64,000 nucleotides of DNA from Mikania micrantha. Lineage: Eukaryota > Streptophyta > Magnoliopsida > Asterales > Asteraceae. The stretch covers positions 42,901,399 to 42,965,398 of the forward strand of contig CM018691.1 of the NCBI GenBank assembly GCA_009363875.1, written 5' to 3'. Under the pieces are notes generated by a model. It was given only the letters and a program-made list of their open reading frames with translations, had not been told where the DNA came from and searched no databases. The translations under genes were made by a program, and so were the position numbers. Positions 46,423-57,981 of the stretch are shown here, piece by piece; position 1 is the first letter of the stretch; each line of letters opens with the position of its first letter.

Positions 46423-47987
46423 ACCCTTGAATGACATTGTTAGTTTTGATCAACTTGCGATTAGCATGTTCAATAACACAAGGAGAGATAAAGCTCTTAT
46501 CTGTCTGTGTGTCAAATAGAACTGATGAGTAAAGATTATTGAGAAGAAACATACCAGTGACAATTTTCGCATCATGCCTCGCCTGGGTCGCACCAATTTG
46601 GAAAGCTTTCCCCTAGCTTCATTTCCTTGATTGTTGTTTTTGTTCAGGCAGTTTCTCATAAGATTGTCAGGACTTCCACACTTGAAGCATGACCGGTTTA
46701 TTTGAGTGGTTTGTCATGGTGCTTGGTTTGACGGTTAAGCAGGAAAGTTACAATATTTAGCATAGTGTCCTACTCGATTGCAGTTCAGAGAAACAGGTCA
46801 TGGTCCTGTGTGATCGAATGGACACTTGTTGTATTTAAGCACATGCGAGTGTACACTTTCCTCTTCAGAACAGTTGCACCATAGTTCTTCACCGTTGGTC
46901 TGTTCTGACCGGTCTTTACCGGAGCTTTCGTTTTTGTTTTTCCAAACCACTTTTGTTTGGTACCTTTAGAAACATTCAACGTACCGACATCACTACGGCC
47001 CACCGCATTCTGAGTTTTTGTTGACAAAGTACCACTCCTTACCGCCTCATAGGTAAGCTTAGTGGTCAACAAACTTGTACGTTTAGGAGTGGTAGGTTCA
47101 GCTGCGGTCACCATTCCGCGAATATGGGGAACCAATCCTTTAATATACTTCTCAATTAAAGCTGCTTCCGTACGAAACATATTGCGAAGTAAGCAAGTGA
47201 GTTCGTGAAACCGATCGGTATAAGCTAAACAATCAACACCGATCATCGACTGATTCCAGAATTCCTCCTGGAGCTCTTGGATTTCAGTGATTGGGCAGTA
47301 TTCTGACATAATTAGAGTTTTAAATTCGTTCTAGCCCATATAATCAATTGTAGCTGAGCCCAAAGTTCTATCCTGGGTGTTCCACCAGGTTAGAGCTGAT
47401 TCTTTCAGAAAAGAAGCAGCATAAGACACCTTATGTTCTGCCAAACATTGGCTGATCTTAAGTTTTGTTTCCATCTCCTCAATCCGCCTTATGAGTCCCA
47501 CCTCTCCTTCTTTACCCGTAAAACTAGGAGGGTTACAAGAAACAAAGTAATTGTAAGTACATCCTTGTTGTGGTGGATCAGGAGCAGTTGTACTTGTCAT
47601 TGTTGCACCGGTGGTATTATGAGTTTCTACGTGGCCACCAGTAGCATTATGTTTTATATGATCAGGGTCCCCACGAGAACCCGAAGTGATATGAGGTTGG
47701 TGTTGTGTCAAAACACCACAAGCTGATAGATTTTCTCTCACTATTCGTGCTATCATCGCTTCATTTAGTCCAGATCCACTTGCATCGGCAGGAGGAACAA
47801 TGTTCACTTCAGGGTTTATGGGTGGAACAATATATGTTTCCATATTTTCAAGTGGAACCATGTTCGCTTCCGGATTGACATGTAGATCCGGATTTGATTC
47901 AATGTTAACAGGTGGGACTTGATTCAGTTCAGGGTTACCATTATTCTTGCTAGATTTCTTGGCGGGTCGAACTCGTTTTGTAGCCAT
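46423..47987 (-). pseudogene. GC Gag and start of protease
   Basis: ATG at 47987 (MATKRVRPAKKSSKN), then Pro/Asn-rich NPEANMVPLENMETY, the capsid start CNPPSFTGKEGEVGLIRR, and TAG at 47331-47333 in place of the Trp of GA (YMG-NEFKTL). RGMVTAAEPTTPKRT follows. A frameshift near 46840 destroys the first knuckle, and the protease fragment VIEHANRKLIKTNNVIQG ends at 46423. The first ~220 codons are open, the best gag N-terminus of this family here. Confidence 0.85.
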
Positions 47988-47999
47988 CGTTCTGCTCAC

Positions 48000-48310
48000 A
48001 TGCAGACAAACTCAGGTCAGCTCATGAATAATAAAAAATATTACCATTGTTCAATCACATTAGATCAACCATATTCAGTCATACTGAAAATTCATGTCAA
48101 AATGTGATTACAATAATTATAGTATAACTACATTGATATAGCTCAGACATGTTCTCAATACACATAATCACACAAATGTTTGTTGTTATACTCAGTCATG
48201 TTAACTCAAAACATGTCAAAATATTACACAGCTCACAGCAGTGTAATATAGATATTTATTAAACATTTTTTGATATATTAACATCCAGGACACTGATAAG
48301 TTCTTGTACA
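48000..48310 (-). other. GC gag leader
   Basis: Non-coding; aligns with the GB leader (25786-26182). Confidence 0.6.
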
Positions 48311-48479
48311 AAAATGTTTTCAAAAAGTTCTTTTATACATTGCCACACCAGCTATAGATATGTTCTCATAAATAAATGTTCTCACAAAGAAATGTTCTCA
48401 CACATACGTTTACGTGATCTAGTTATTGTTCCTACGAGTTTGTTATTGAAATATGGTTCACACATCACACACATAACTC

Positions 48480-48822
48480 AATACACCTCAGGCGCACGGC
48501 CCCGCGTGCCCTCTTGATCCGAGGCATAGCACACGAGAACAACAATTCCAGATTTTTTTTGTTACTCCCGCGCGTATCGCCTAGCTTCAAATGCTGGGGC
48601 GAGGCGTACCGCCTGGGACCGTTTTTTCAAATTTTCGGATTTTCTTCGTTTTGCGATTCCGGACAATCCGTAACTCCGTTTCGTACACGATTTTCACCTA
48701 CGTTCATCATTTCTTGCATACTAACAATCTGTAATAATTAAAATCATCAAATCAACGTGGATTTCAAGCATGACCAAATGTGCTGATATCATTGATGACG
48801 TAATTATTAACTGTAATTGTCA
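48480..48822 (-). repeat. GC 5' LTR start (partial)
   Basis: TGTGACAATTACAG at 48822 (minus) matches the GB 3' LTR start, and homology runs through the GTTACGGATTG and GCGAGGCGTACC-type blocks. Further sequence diverges, and the LTR end and primer site are missing before the leader. A deletion is likely between about 48480 and 48310. Confidence 0.65.
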
Positions 48823-49989
48823 CAAATATAAAGGGAAGTATAAGAGAACTCACATGCTTTTGCTTTAGAAGTATCCAAATAATGCTTTCTTATGTTTAGA
48901 TAGGAGCAAATCACCAAATCAACCTATGTTTATATCAAATAATATAAGTTATATCTTTCTAAGTATGTGTTTTTGTTTGTCCATATGATCCTCCTTTAAT
49001 TTGTATTTGGAATAATAGTTTGAAGAAGTTTTGTAATTTTGTGATAAAATAAATAAAAGTGTTTAAAATAAAGTAATAAATAAAATAATGTTTTTATTAT
49101 TGTTGTTTTTTTCTAAACATAAAATATTAGTTTACATATGTTTTTAACTTGTTAATATTTTGAATTTATAAATTTAGAATAATTTAATTAGAAAATGATT
49201 TATAAACATTTATAAGTTTAAAATTATTTAAAGAGATGATATTTTTTAAAAGCATTTGTATATATGTTTGTTAATATTTTGGAAAAATTGTTGATTTATA
49301 ATTTCTGGAATTTTTTTATAATTTATAAAAATGTTTTAGTATTTTTTATATATTTAAAACTATTTACATAACAAAATAATATAGATTAAATATGAAAAAT
49401 TCCCAAAATTTTACAGAATGCTAGAAATATTATTTTAGAATTTTTGTAGCTCATTTGAATAGTGAAATAAGAAAAATACAAGAAAATGAGGTTTAATCAA
49501 AAACAAGTTTAGAGGGGATTCGAACCCAGGACCTCCTCGTGGCCTAACATGAGTCTTAACCATTGAGCTGGGTGATGTTATCACTAAGGGTATTTCTTTC
49601 TAAAACATTTTAATCACATGCTAAGATTGAATAAAATATTCACATGAACCCTAATTCAAATTCAATCAAAATTTGTTCGATTTAGTACCTGTTAGGTTTT
49701 AGAATCATGGGGCTTTTGTTCCCCATAAAATCGATCATGAAGCACCTATTACTTACTTGTTTTCACGAAGATTTGCTCGAGTTCAAGAAATCCTCGGACG
49801 TGGTTGTTCGTGGGGTGATTCCGAGCGCTCTAGTCGATCATAGAGAGAAGCAGAGTGAGATTTCGTTCGAAATGTTAAAATTAGTAAAAGCCCTATGGTT
49901 TCGAGTGCATTACGATTGATTCAAGATATATGATTGTTGGGTTAAACCTATCATTCAAAAATATCAAAAGTTGAATTAAACATAGTTAT
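48823..49989. other. AT-rich island between GC and T1
   Basis: Very AT-rich from 48960 to 49490, then a tRNA-like block (49511-49577). From 49650 it is less AT-rich, with a 70-codon frame at 49707-49919 (MGLLFPIKSIMKH...) that I do not recognise and do not call a gene. This may be older host DNA or unrecognised repeat. Confidence 0.5.
49511..49577 (-). repeat. tRNA-like block (tRNA pseudogene or SINE head)
   Basis: On the minus strand, an A-box-like CAGCTCAATGGTTAAGAC and, about 35 bp on, a B-box GGTTCGAATCC followed by CCTC. These are RNA polymerase III promoter elements. The acceptor and T-stem arms do not pair well, so it is not a functional tRNA. Confidence 0.5.
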
Positions 49990-50587
49990 TGTTAAAACAA
50001 CGGTTCTGCTTGGCCTTCCTAGTTTATCCCGTCCACGGCTCGAGAGTACCTACAACCAAATACCGTTAATCTCACCGCTGGGAGGTTTCCCTGCGATCAG
50101 CCTCCGTCGTGAGAATAAGTGTTCGTTCACGAGAGAAAGTACTAAATGTGTTTGAGAGAATTGAATGTGTCCTAACTACTTGTAAGGGGAGTCGGTATTT
50201 ATAGCCTTGAGGAGATCAAGTCATCTGTCTAGGTCCGTTGAGTAACTCCTTCCTCTAGAGGGCGATCTTCTGATTTTCTTCTGGTCCATTCTTTGCTCTG
50301 TTCTTAGTTCCATGGAAATGACTACTACTACTGTTTGTCAAAAACGATCTCTATCGCATTTTGCGATCTGACAAGCAGATCTTATCTTTTCACCATCTCA
50401 TCTAGATACAATTTTCGAAGCTATGCCTTGGAAAAGAAACTGTAGGACTTTATATGAGCAGGATAAGTTATCCCGTCCATGATGGAATTCCTTCTTTTGA
50501 ATGCTCAGGATCCGTTGTCCGTGTCATAGGTTGTTTTTATGGTCAGGACATGTTATCCTGTCCATATTGGTCCTACTCCCATCATCA
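49990..50587 (-). repeat. T1 3' LTR (598 bp)
   Basis: Begins TGATGATGGGAG at 50587 and ends GTTGTTTTAACA at 49990. Collinear with the T2 5' LTR (58560-59155), including the TATA box and a hairpin. No primer site follows, as expected of a 3' LTR. Confidence 0.88.
50196..50204 (-). promoter_or_regulatory. TATA box in T1 LTR
   Basis: CTATAAATA on the minus strand, at the same place as in T2. Confidence 0.65.
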
Positions 50588-50600
50588 GGCCCCCTTCAGA
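50588..50600 (-). other. T1 polypurine tract
   Basis: CTGAAGGGGGCC on the minus strand, next to the LTR start. Confidence 0.7.
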
Positions 50601-50863
50601 GTTATTTACACTCCCTTATGTGGCAATGATTCTGACTTAATTAGTGAATTACCTTTTTACCCTCAACTATTGGTGACAAGTTTGTAACCGTCCCTTAGTA
50701 CTTCTTGGGCAGTGCGCCCTCTTTTTTTCATCATTTCTTCACCCGTTTCTTTTTGAATTTCTCTCCTATTTCTGACGAATCCTTATTTCTTCATAGTTAC
50801 AGCATCAAAATTCACTGGCTAGTCATCGATCTTCTTTGTAAATTTTGTGTTTGTGTGATTTTC

Positions 50864-53208
50864 ATGGATACAAAACGCGATATGGCGTCTCGCACTTGCG
50901 AACTATTGGAGAAGGAATTTTTTAATTTTTGTGTGCGTTATCGTATTGGGCCGAAGTTTCGCCCTACTCGGCCGTAGTCATCTAGTGACCTTCATAATCC
51001 TCCACCCGGATTTGTTGGGGTATACACTAGATTTTTTGATTTCTCTAATCTACGATTACTTGTTCTGACTTTTGTTCATAACGTGTTAGAACATTATGCT
51101 CAGCATGTTTATCAAATAGCCCCATACGAATTGGATGTTATTGTTAATTTTGATATGTCTTGTCGTGCACTTTGAGGTTATCCGATGGTTTCTTTGTTTC
51201 AAATTTTTTTTCGTTTGGCGTAGAATGGAGATTGGTTCACTGTTGAACGGTTCCGGGGCATGTATCCTCAATGCATTCACGGTTTTTCAAAATCCCCCAA
51301 ATATTTGAAGAATTCATTTTTTTGGATTGGAAGAACCCTTATAAATCGCCCTTGGTTAAAGGCCTTAAAGACCCTATGTACGATCGGAAACTGTTTTCGG
51401 CGCTGTGTGAGAGGCGCGCACACATTCTTCTTACCTTGAGCCTCTTTTGATCCTTATTGGCCTTAGTAAAAAATGGGACTCTTCTACCTTCATTCCAGTG
51501 TATCTGCGATAAGGTGTTGGTATGACTTTTTACTTTTGTTTTTATTTCATATTGATTTTGAATTTGATTTTGAGTTTGAGGTATTTGCTTGTATTTTGCA
51601 GAAATGGACGTTATTTCCATTCTTAGCTTGGACTGTTTTTCTGATGGGGTGTTTTTGTCTCGCCCATGAAAGAAAGGAGATACCGTTCCTTTGGAGGACG
51701 ATTTACATGAGATTGGGAGCAAATACGACAGTGTTGTTGGAGAAGGTGCTGGGGAAAACGTGAAGAAAGAGAAACCAGAGCATGTTCCTAAGTCAGAGAA
51801 AGTGACTGGTAGTAAAAAAAGGAAAGTTCCAAAGGAATTACCCACCCGTATCTCTAAGCGTAATTGCAAGTCTGCTAGCACCACTGTTTCTTTAAAGGAT
51901 GAAGGGTCGTCTTCTACTAATTCATCCTCCAAATTCAAAAGCCTTGCGTGTAAAGGAACTCTTTCGAAAGAGAAAGTCGATGAAAGCCCGGAGATGGATC
52001 CTATTGTAGCAAATGAGAAATTTTTTCCTTGTTGGGATGTTAGGAATGGACATGTGCTGGGTTCCATTCTTGTGTGTCGTAAACTTGTGGATAATATTGC
52101 CCCTCCTGGAGAGAGGTTGATTGTGGATGCTCTTAATACGAGGAGGTTATTTAGAAAACTTATAGTTTGTTTGCTCAGCTTGGCAGTGTTCTGCCCGTAG
52201 CACTTGGTCGCTATGAGGCATGTTCATCAAGCGTCGCTAGGTTAGATGGTCAGGTGAACGTGATACGGAGGCGCTTGGGGGATAGCCAGAAAGTTGTTAC
52301 TGAATGGCAACAGCGAGTTGAGGCATTTGACAAAGAGAAGGCAGAAGCTTTAAGTAGCTTGGAGGAGCAACATATGGCGAAGGTGGCTGAACTTACTCAA
52401 TTGAAAACATGTGAGGAGGCTACGCAGAATGAACGTAAGAAATACCAATCATTAAAGAATGGTGTAAGTGCTTTGAAAGCAGACCGAAAATGGTTGATTG
52501 AGGAGGGGTTTACCCATGTTGTGAAACATGTTATTGGGAGTGGTGAGTTTTGAACAACTCTTGGGACGATTGCATGTTGGTGTTCAGTCGGGCTATCGAA
52601 ATTCAATGAAGAATAAAGCAATAACTGAGACTACTCACTATAGGCCTGATGCCAAGAAGCTCATGCAAGAGGCAACAATGAACTTTGATTCTTTGACCTT
52701 TCCTTATTTGTAGGAATTAGGTGCTGTTTCATTTGAGAATCTTGACGTGTTGAAAGCTATGGAACCAGAAGGTTTTAATACCAGTCTTCTTATTGGTGGT
52801 GGCCAGGAATTAAGCGGTCAAACCACCACTAGTCATGCTGGTAAACCTGTTGGTACTTCTGATTTCGAAAGTGTTTCCAAAGCTATTCGTTCTTGTTTAG
52901 GCTCTTCCTCAAAACCCATGCTTCCTCCTAAAGGTAATGTTGGGTCTAAAACTAAAGTTCTTAGTGCTGAAAAGATTTTGCAGGAAACCAAAGAGCTGGA
53001 GAACCTAAACTTTGAGCTTCCACTTTTGGAAAGTGGTATTACCGATTCTTCTATTCAAAAGGATGATCATGTTGGATCAGTTGGTGCAGATGTTGCATCT
53101 AAGACTAGTGAAATGGGTACAAGTGATGGTGCCACCAGTAAGGCTGCTGAATGTGCAACGACTAGTGGCGATGCTGGGAGTCTTGACAAAAAGCCCCCAG
53201 ATGTTTGA
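50864..53208 (+). pseudogene. T1 antisense extra ORF ('transposase, gypsy type'-like)
   Basis: Runs on the strand opposite to T1 pol, between integrase and 3' LTR. It starts MDTKRDMASRTCELLEKE. Readable parts: FVGVYTRFFDFSNLRLLVLTF, LKNSFFWIG, a Lys/Ser-rich stretch (KKRKVPKELPTRISKRN), a coiled-coil region (WQQRVEAFDKEKAEALSSLEEQ) and a Ser/Thr/Gly-rich tail. Stops at 50975, 51173, 51221 and 52198, plus several frameshifts, show decay. Tat elements are known to carry such extra ORFs, sometimes antisense; the N-terminal block resembles the family catalogued as putative gypsy-type transposase, whose function is unknown. The 270 bp between the polypurine tract and the ATG, CT-rich, may be its own promoter and leader. 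Confidence 0.7.
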
Positions 53209-53584
53209 GGTGATGTTATGTATTGATGCCATGATGTTGATCTTTTGGATTCTATGTCTTTACTTTTGAAACATTAACTATCTTTACTTTGTTGTCATGA
53301 ACGTGATGAACTTGCTTGTTATTGGGTTGTCACTATCTATTTATGACTTTGCTTTATGCTTTATGTTGTGTTTTGGGGCTTTATAATAGTTGGAGACTTG
53401 GTGTAATTGGTCTTTTAATTTTTCATTTTCTTTGCTATCCCTGCCAGACATGCTTATTCTTTGATGTTACAACAATTGTAAGCCAGTTTTTGAACTTGTG
53501 TAAGTTTCTTTGTTATATGTCATGTCTCCTTGCTTTAGTCAAAACGAAATTATACACTTGTGGTTAGTTTTTATAAAAAGGGAT

Positions 53585-53960
53585 ATATGTGTGGGCAAGA
53601 CTTAAACAAGCAACCCAAGGATGCTATGTGTGAGTAGGACAAAGTCGAAACTTTTTGTTAGATGTTCTTGGGCAGTATAGAACCGATGGCCCAGGGATAT
53701 TATGTTTGTGCATGACACGGCTGGAACCCTTTATTAGATGTTCTTGGGCAGGATAGAACCAATGGCCCAGGGATATTATGTTTGGGTAGGACAAGGCCGG
53801 AACCCTTTGTTAGATGTTCTTGGGCAGGATAGAACCAATGGCCCAGGAATATTATGTTTGGGTAGGACAAGGCCGGAACCCTTTGTTAGATGTTCTTGGG
53901 CAGGATAGAACCCATGCCACAGGGATATTATGTTTGGGCAGGATAGAACCCATGGCACAG
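53585..53960 (-). repeat. 76-bp minisatellite between T1 integrase and antisense ORF
   Basis: GATGTTCTTGGGCAGGATAG recurs at 53661, 53737, 53813 and 53889, exactly 76 bp apart. The first unit is more diverged and the last is truncated. Confidence 0.9.
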
Positions 53961-53994
53961 TGATTTTCTAGATACATTACAATCTTGAGTAAAA

Positions 53995-55480
53995 TACAAT
54001 GTGTTATAATCATAAAAACGTCTAAGATTGACCGCAATCCAGTGTCGCGGTATTGCCTTCCCTTCCATTGATTCCAGTTTGCAAGATCCTTTTTTATGGG
54101 TCTCGTTGACTAAGTATGGCCCTTCCCACTTTATTCCCAGCTTTCCTTCTGGTTGCTGACGACTCGCCTCGTTTTTCCTTGAGACAAGGTCTCCTTGCTT
54201 GAAACGAGCCGGTTTGACCCTCACATGTAATACCTTTCCCGGATGCTTGTTTGTTCGCGAGATTCTGCTATCAACTCCAGGTTGACTAGGAGTTGTTCGC
54301 CATTATCATCCTCACTGACCAACCTGCTTCTTGATGTTTGGACGCCTATCTCCGCGGGTATGACGGCCTCCGAGCCGTATGTTAAGCTATATGGGGAACG
54401 GCCATTAGTTTCCTTTTCTGTTGTTCGTATTGCCCATAGTACGCTGGGCAATTCTTCTACCCACGCAGCCCCGTATTTTCCCAATTGAGTTTACAAGCCT
54501 TCCAAGATGCTTCTGTTCATCCTTTCCACCTGCCCATTTGCCTGATGGTGTGCTAGAGAGGTGAAAGTTTGTTTTATGCGTAGTTCAATACACCAACTCT
54601 TGAATGGTTCTTCGGCAAATGCTCATCCATAATCGGTTATTACTTCTCCTAGATGGCCAAATAGGCAAACTATTGACTCCTAGAAGAAGCGTATAACTTA
54701 TTTCCCCGTGATTGTTGCTAATGGTTTCACCTCCGGCCATTTTGTAAAGTAACCCACCGCTACCAACAGGAACTTTGCTTTGTTTCTTCCTGTGGGGAAT
54801 GGGCCCACAATGTCCATCCCCCATTTGTAAAATGGCCATGCTGCATTAATAGGTATAAGGTTGTACTTTGGAAGCCTTTTTATTGGTGTGTGAACTTGAC
54901 ATGATTTACATTTGTGGAGTTCTTCTATTGTATCACTATGCATGGAGGGCCAATAATATCCCAACTTCATTATTCTTGACACGATCGCTCGTGGGCCGGC
55001 ATGTGTGCCACAAATGCCCATGTGGATTTCTCTTATGTGATAATTGCTCTGCTCCGGGCCAATGCACCGGAGTAGTGGAGATAGAAACCCTCTCTTGTAC
55101 ACTACCCCTTCATGGATGGTGTATTCCCTAGCCTTTCGTTGCATTCGATTGGCTTCCTCCTTACTCAGGGGTAGGACCCCTTTTGTAAGGTACTCATAAA
55201 TTGGAGTCATCCATGTTTATCCTTCCTCTTGTATAACATCGTGAACTTATTTCAAGGTTGTGGACGGTTTGTCCAAAACTTCCACGAGCACCTTCTTTGT
55301 TAGGTGAGCAAATGTTTAGGGACGCCAATTTGCTTAGAGCATCAGCACGCTTATTCTGGCTCCTAGCCACTTGTACCACTTTATATTTTTCAAAATGCTG
55401 CAACAAATTTATTGCCAAGTCTTTATACTGCTTCATTGACGGCTCCTTGGCTGTGTAATCCCCATTCATTTGATTGGCCA
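53995..55480 (-). pseudogene. T1 second RNase H end and integrase
   Basis: RNase H tail VARSQNKRADALSKLASL. Integrase zinc region with HMGICGTHAG and CKSCQVH. Core: first Asp in WGMDIVGPFP, second in EVITDYG (Asn changed to Tyr, then a stop), Glu in ANGQVERMNR. C-terminal region: ELPSVLWAIRTT, SLTYGSEAVIPAEIG, KLGIKWEGPYLV. Stops and shifts lie near 55200, 54620, 54500 and 54224. Confidence 0.85.
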
Positions 55481-56829
55481 CCAGAAGAGAATCTACATGG
55501 GCCTTTAGTATTCTGACCCATTCGTTTTGCGAGCCTTAATCCTGCAAGGAAAGCCTCGATATTTCGCCTCATTATTAGTACTTGGAAAGTTTAGCCTTAA
55601 GGCATAAGTGACCTCTACTCGTGATGGATCTATCAGTATTAATCCAGCTCCTGCTCCTTCCGTGCTGGAGGCTCCATCTGTGTATAAAAATCACTCATCC
55701 TTTTGTTGATCCTCTGATGTCACATTTTGGACTTCCATATCCAGGAGGTCCTCTTTAGCTGGCACTTGTCTCTTTATGGAGATCCTCAGGGCATGTATGA
55801 TTGTGTATTCTCCCAACTCGACTGCCCACTTTGCCAATCGCCTTGAACTTTCAGGTTTTTGTAGCGCTTCCTTTATAGGAGTTTGAGTGAAGATTTTGAC
55901 CTGGTGAGCTTGAAAATACCTTCGCAACCGCCTGGCCGTGTAAATGACTGCCAATGCAAGCTTTTCCAGGTCAGAATACCTTATTTCAGCTTCTCGTAAC
56001 ACCTGGCTGAAAAAATAAACCGGATACTACACACCTCCTTGGTCGGCCAACAATACTGTATTGAAAATTTTCTCTCCTGCAGAGATATACATAATAAGTT
56101 TTTCTCTTGCTTTCAGGAAAACCAATGTTGGCAGATTAGCGATATACTCCTTCATTTCATTGAAGGCCTTCTCGGCCTGCTCGGTCCACTAAAGTCGGTT
56201 CTTAACATTACAAGCTTTGAGAACTTTGAAAAAAGGTAAAGACTTTTCCAGCTGATTTGGATAAGAATCTATGCAAGGAGGCTATTTTTCCGTTTAGCCG
56301 TTGGACATCCTTTAAACTTTTTGGTGGTATCATTTCCATAATAGCCCATACCTTTTCAGGTTTTTCCCTGATATCCTTCATACATACCAAGTGCCCCAAA
56401 AATTTTCCCTCTTCCAATACAAACGAGCATTTAGCCGGATTTAGCTTCATATTAATTTGTTTCAAAGTTAAGAAGGTCTCCTCGACGTCTTCCATCATTG
56501 TCTTCTCATCATTGCTTTTGAAGACCAAATCGTCCACATATACTTCAATGTTGCGTCCCACCTGGTTTTTGAAAGCCCTATCCATTAACCGCTGGTAAGT
56601 TGCCCCTGCGTTTTTAAGTCCGAATGGCATTTTCTTGAAGCAAAATAACTCCTGGCTTGTGTGGAAGGCCGTTTTTTCTTCATCCTTTATTGACATCTGG
56701 ATTTGGTAATAGCCTTTGTAGGCATCTAGAAAACATTTGAATATGTATCCTACCAATGAGTCAACCTTTGCATCCACCTCTGGAAAGGGGTAACAGTCCT
56801 TGGGACACGCTTTGTTGAGGTCCTTAAAG
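55481..56829 (-). pseudogene. T1 RT, RNase H and start of second RNase H
   Basis: RT: DLNKACPKDCYPFPEVDAK, KMPFGLKNAGATYQRLMD and the YVDDLVFKS active site. RNase H: REAEIRYSDLEKLALAV. The second, archaeal-type RNase H follows near 55690-55500 with GASS and NFPSTNNEA blocks, frameshifted. The start is cut off within the CIDFKDLNK motif. Confidence 0.85.
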
Positions 56830-57492
56830 ATGCTGGTTTCATTTGGTTGAAGAAAGTATGTATACATGCTATTACTTTATTTATGATTTAGTACAAAAGA
56901 TCTCTATGCTCTTACTTATGTAATGTTTTTCTTGTAAAATATGTTTATGAAGATATGTTTGTCATTATAAATAAAATTTTAATAAAATTGAACACTATAA
57001 AAAAATACCAAGTATCAATAAAATTTTCACCTTAAAAACATAAAAAATTATTATATTTTCCACTCTAAATTTTTATTTCATTAAACTGCTGTGAACTTTT
57101 AGAAACAAAAGTAAACTGAGTTTGATATCATACTTTGAAAACTTTGTATGCATAACATGTACGTGTTCGTTGAAACGATGAAATGCTTAAAGGAAATTGT
57201 TAAGGTCAATAGATGTATTGGAATTCTATTAGTAATTTGAGACTAAATAAAAGTTCAGTTTGAAGCATGTCTTACTGAGCAAAATGAAGAGTTTTCCAAA
57301 ATAACAACTAGAAATAACGACCCGCGCGTTGCGACGGTTTTGTTATACAGATAAGTTTATTTAGTTGTAACACCTTAGAGAAACATAAGGTATTTATCGT
57401 CTTCATGGAGTTTTCCAAGCATCTACATAGTGCAAGCTACAAAGAAAATAGACAGTATGTGAAAGGAGGAGTGAAGGTGGTGTTTAACATGC

Positions 57493-57690
57493 AGTGACGG
57501 AGCTTGGGAAAATAGTCAGAGGGGGCCGGAGGAGTTTTAGGAAGAAAACGGAGGGGGCCGAAGGATTTTTAGGAAGAAAACGAAGAGAACCGAAGTATAT
57601 TTCGACGAAATATTATTATATCGACCCTTCTGAGCGAAAAAACAGGGGGTCGGGGCACCCCCGGGCCTCTTCAAAGCTTCGTCCTTGTGA
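57493..57690. mobile_element. Possible small non-autonomous TIR element
   Basis: The left end CAGTGACGGAGCTTG and the right end (as reverse complement CACAAGGACGAAGCTTTG) are imperfect inverted repeats. Inside are two direct copies of an AGGGGGCCGRAGGA block. No convincing target duplication (flanks TTAACATG and AACACGTG). Confidence 0.4.
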
Positions 57691-57981
57691 ACACGTGTTT
57701 TAACCTCTACCATGGCTTCAATAAATGTAAAATACTCGAAGTATTAAGCAAGTTGTACGTCATGCAACAAAAAAAATACAAAATTGAATAGTGTTTATCA
57801 GTCACACCAATTATTTACAATTTAATATATATATTAATTATCTCACTACTTACTACTTACGTTGGGCTCGTAGGTAAATTTTCGTGACAACTTTGCCACA
57901 TTTGGTGGAAGTAGGTTAAATCTATATTTAATATAGATAGATAAGAAGGGGAACTTTCATATTTGATTAAATATGACACCG

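Larger units (their letters stand above)
46423..48822 (-). mobile_element. GC: 5' half of a third GA/GB-family element
   Basis: Minus-strand order: LTR start (48822), leader, gag, start of protease, cut at 46423 by the GB LTR. RT to integrase are absent. The primer site is not recognisable. Confidence 0.8.
49990..56829 (-). mobile_element. T1: 5'-truncated Tat-lineage Gypsy element
   Basis: Minus strand: RT (from 56829), RNase H, second RNase H, integrase, a 76-bp minisatellite, an extra ORF on the opposite strand, polypurine tract and 3' LTR (50587 to 49990). The 5' LTR, gag, protease and RT start are missing. At 56829 coding (DLNKACPKDC) joins unrelated sequence. It is the same family as T2. 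The five bases 49985-49989 (gttat) would be half of a target duplication. Confidence 0.88.

Noticed and set aside
49511..49577. Functional tRNA gene
   Set aside because: Acceptor and T-stem pairings fail; kept only as a tRNA-like block.
49707..49919. 70-codon frame in the AT-rich island
   Set aside because: No recognised domain, short, no partner exon visible; reported only as part of the island.
53585..53960. CRISPR-like regular repeats
   Set aside because: Units are contiguous 76-bp minisatellite copies without unique spacers, in a plant retrotransposon.
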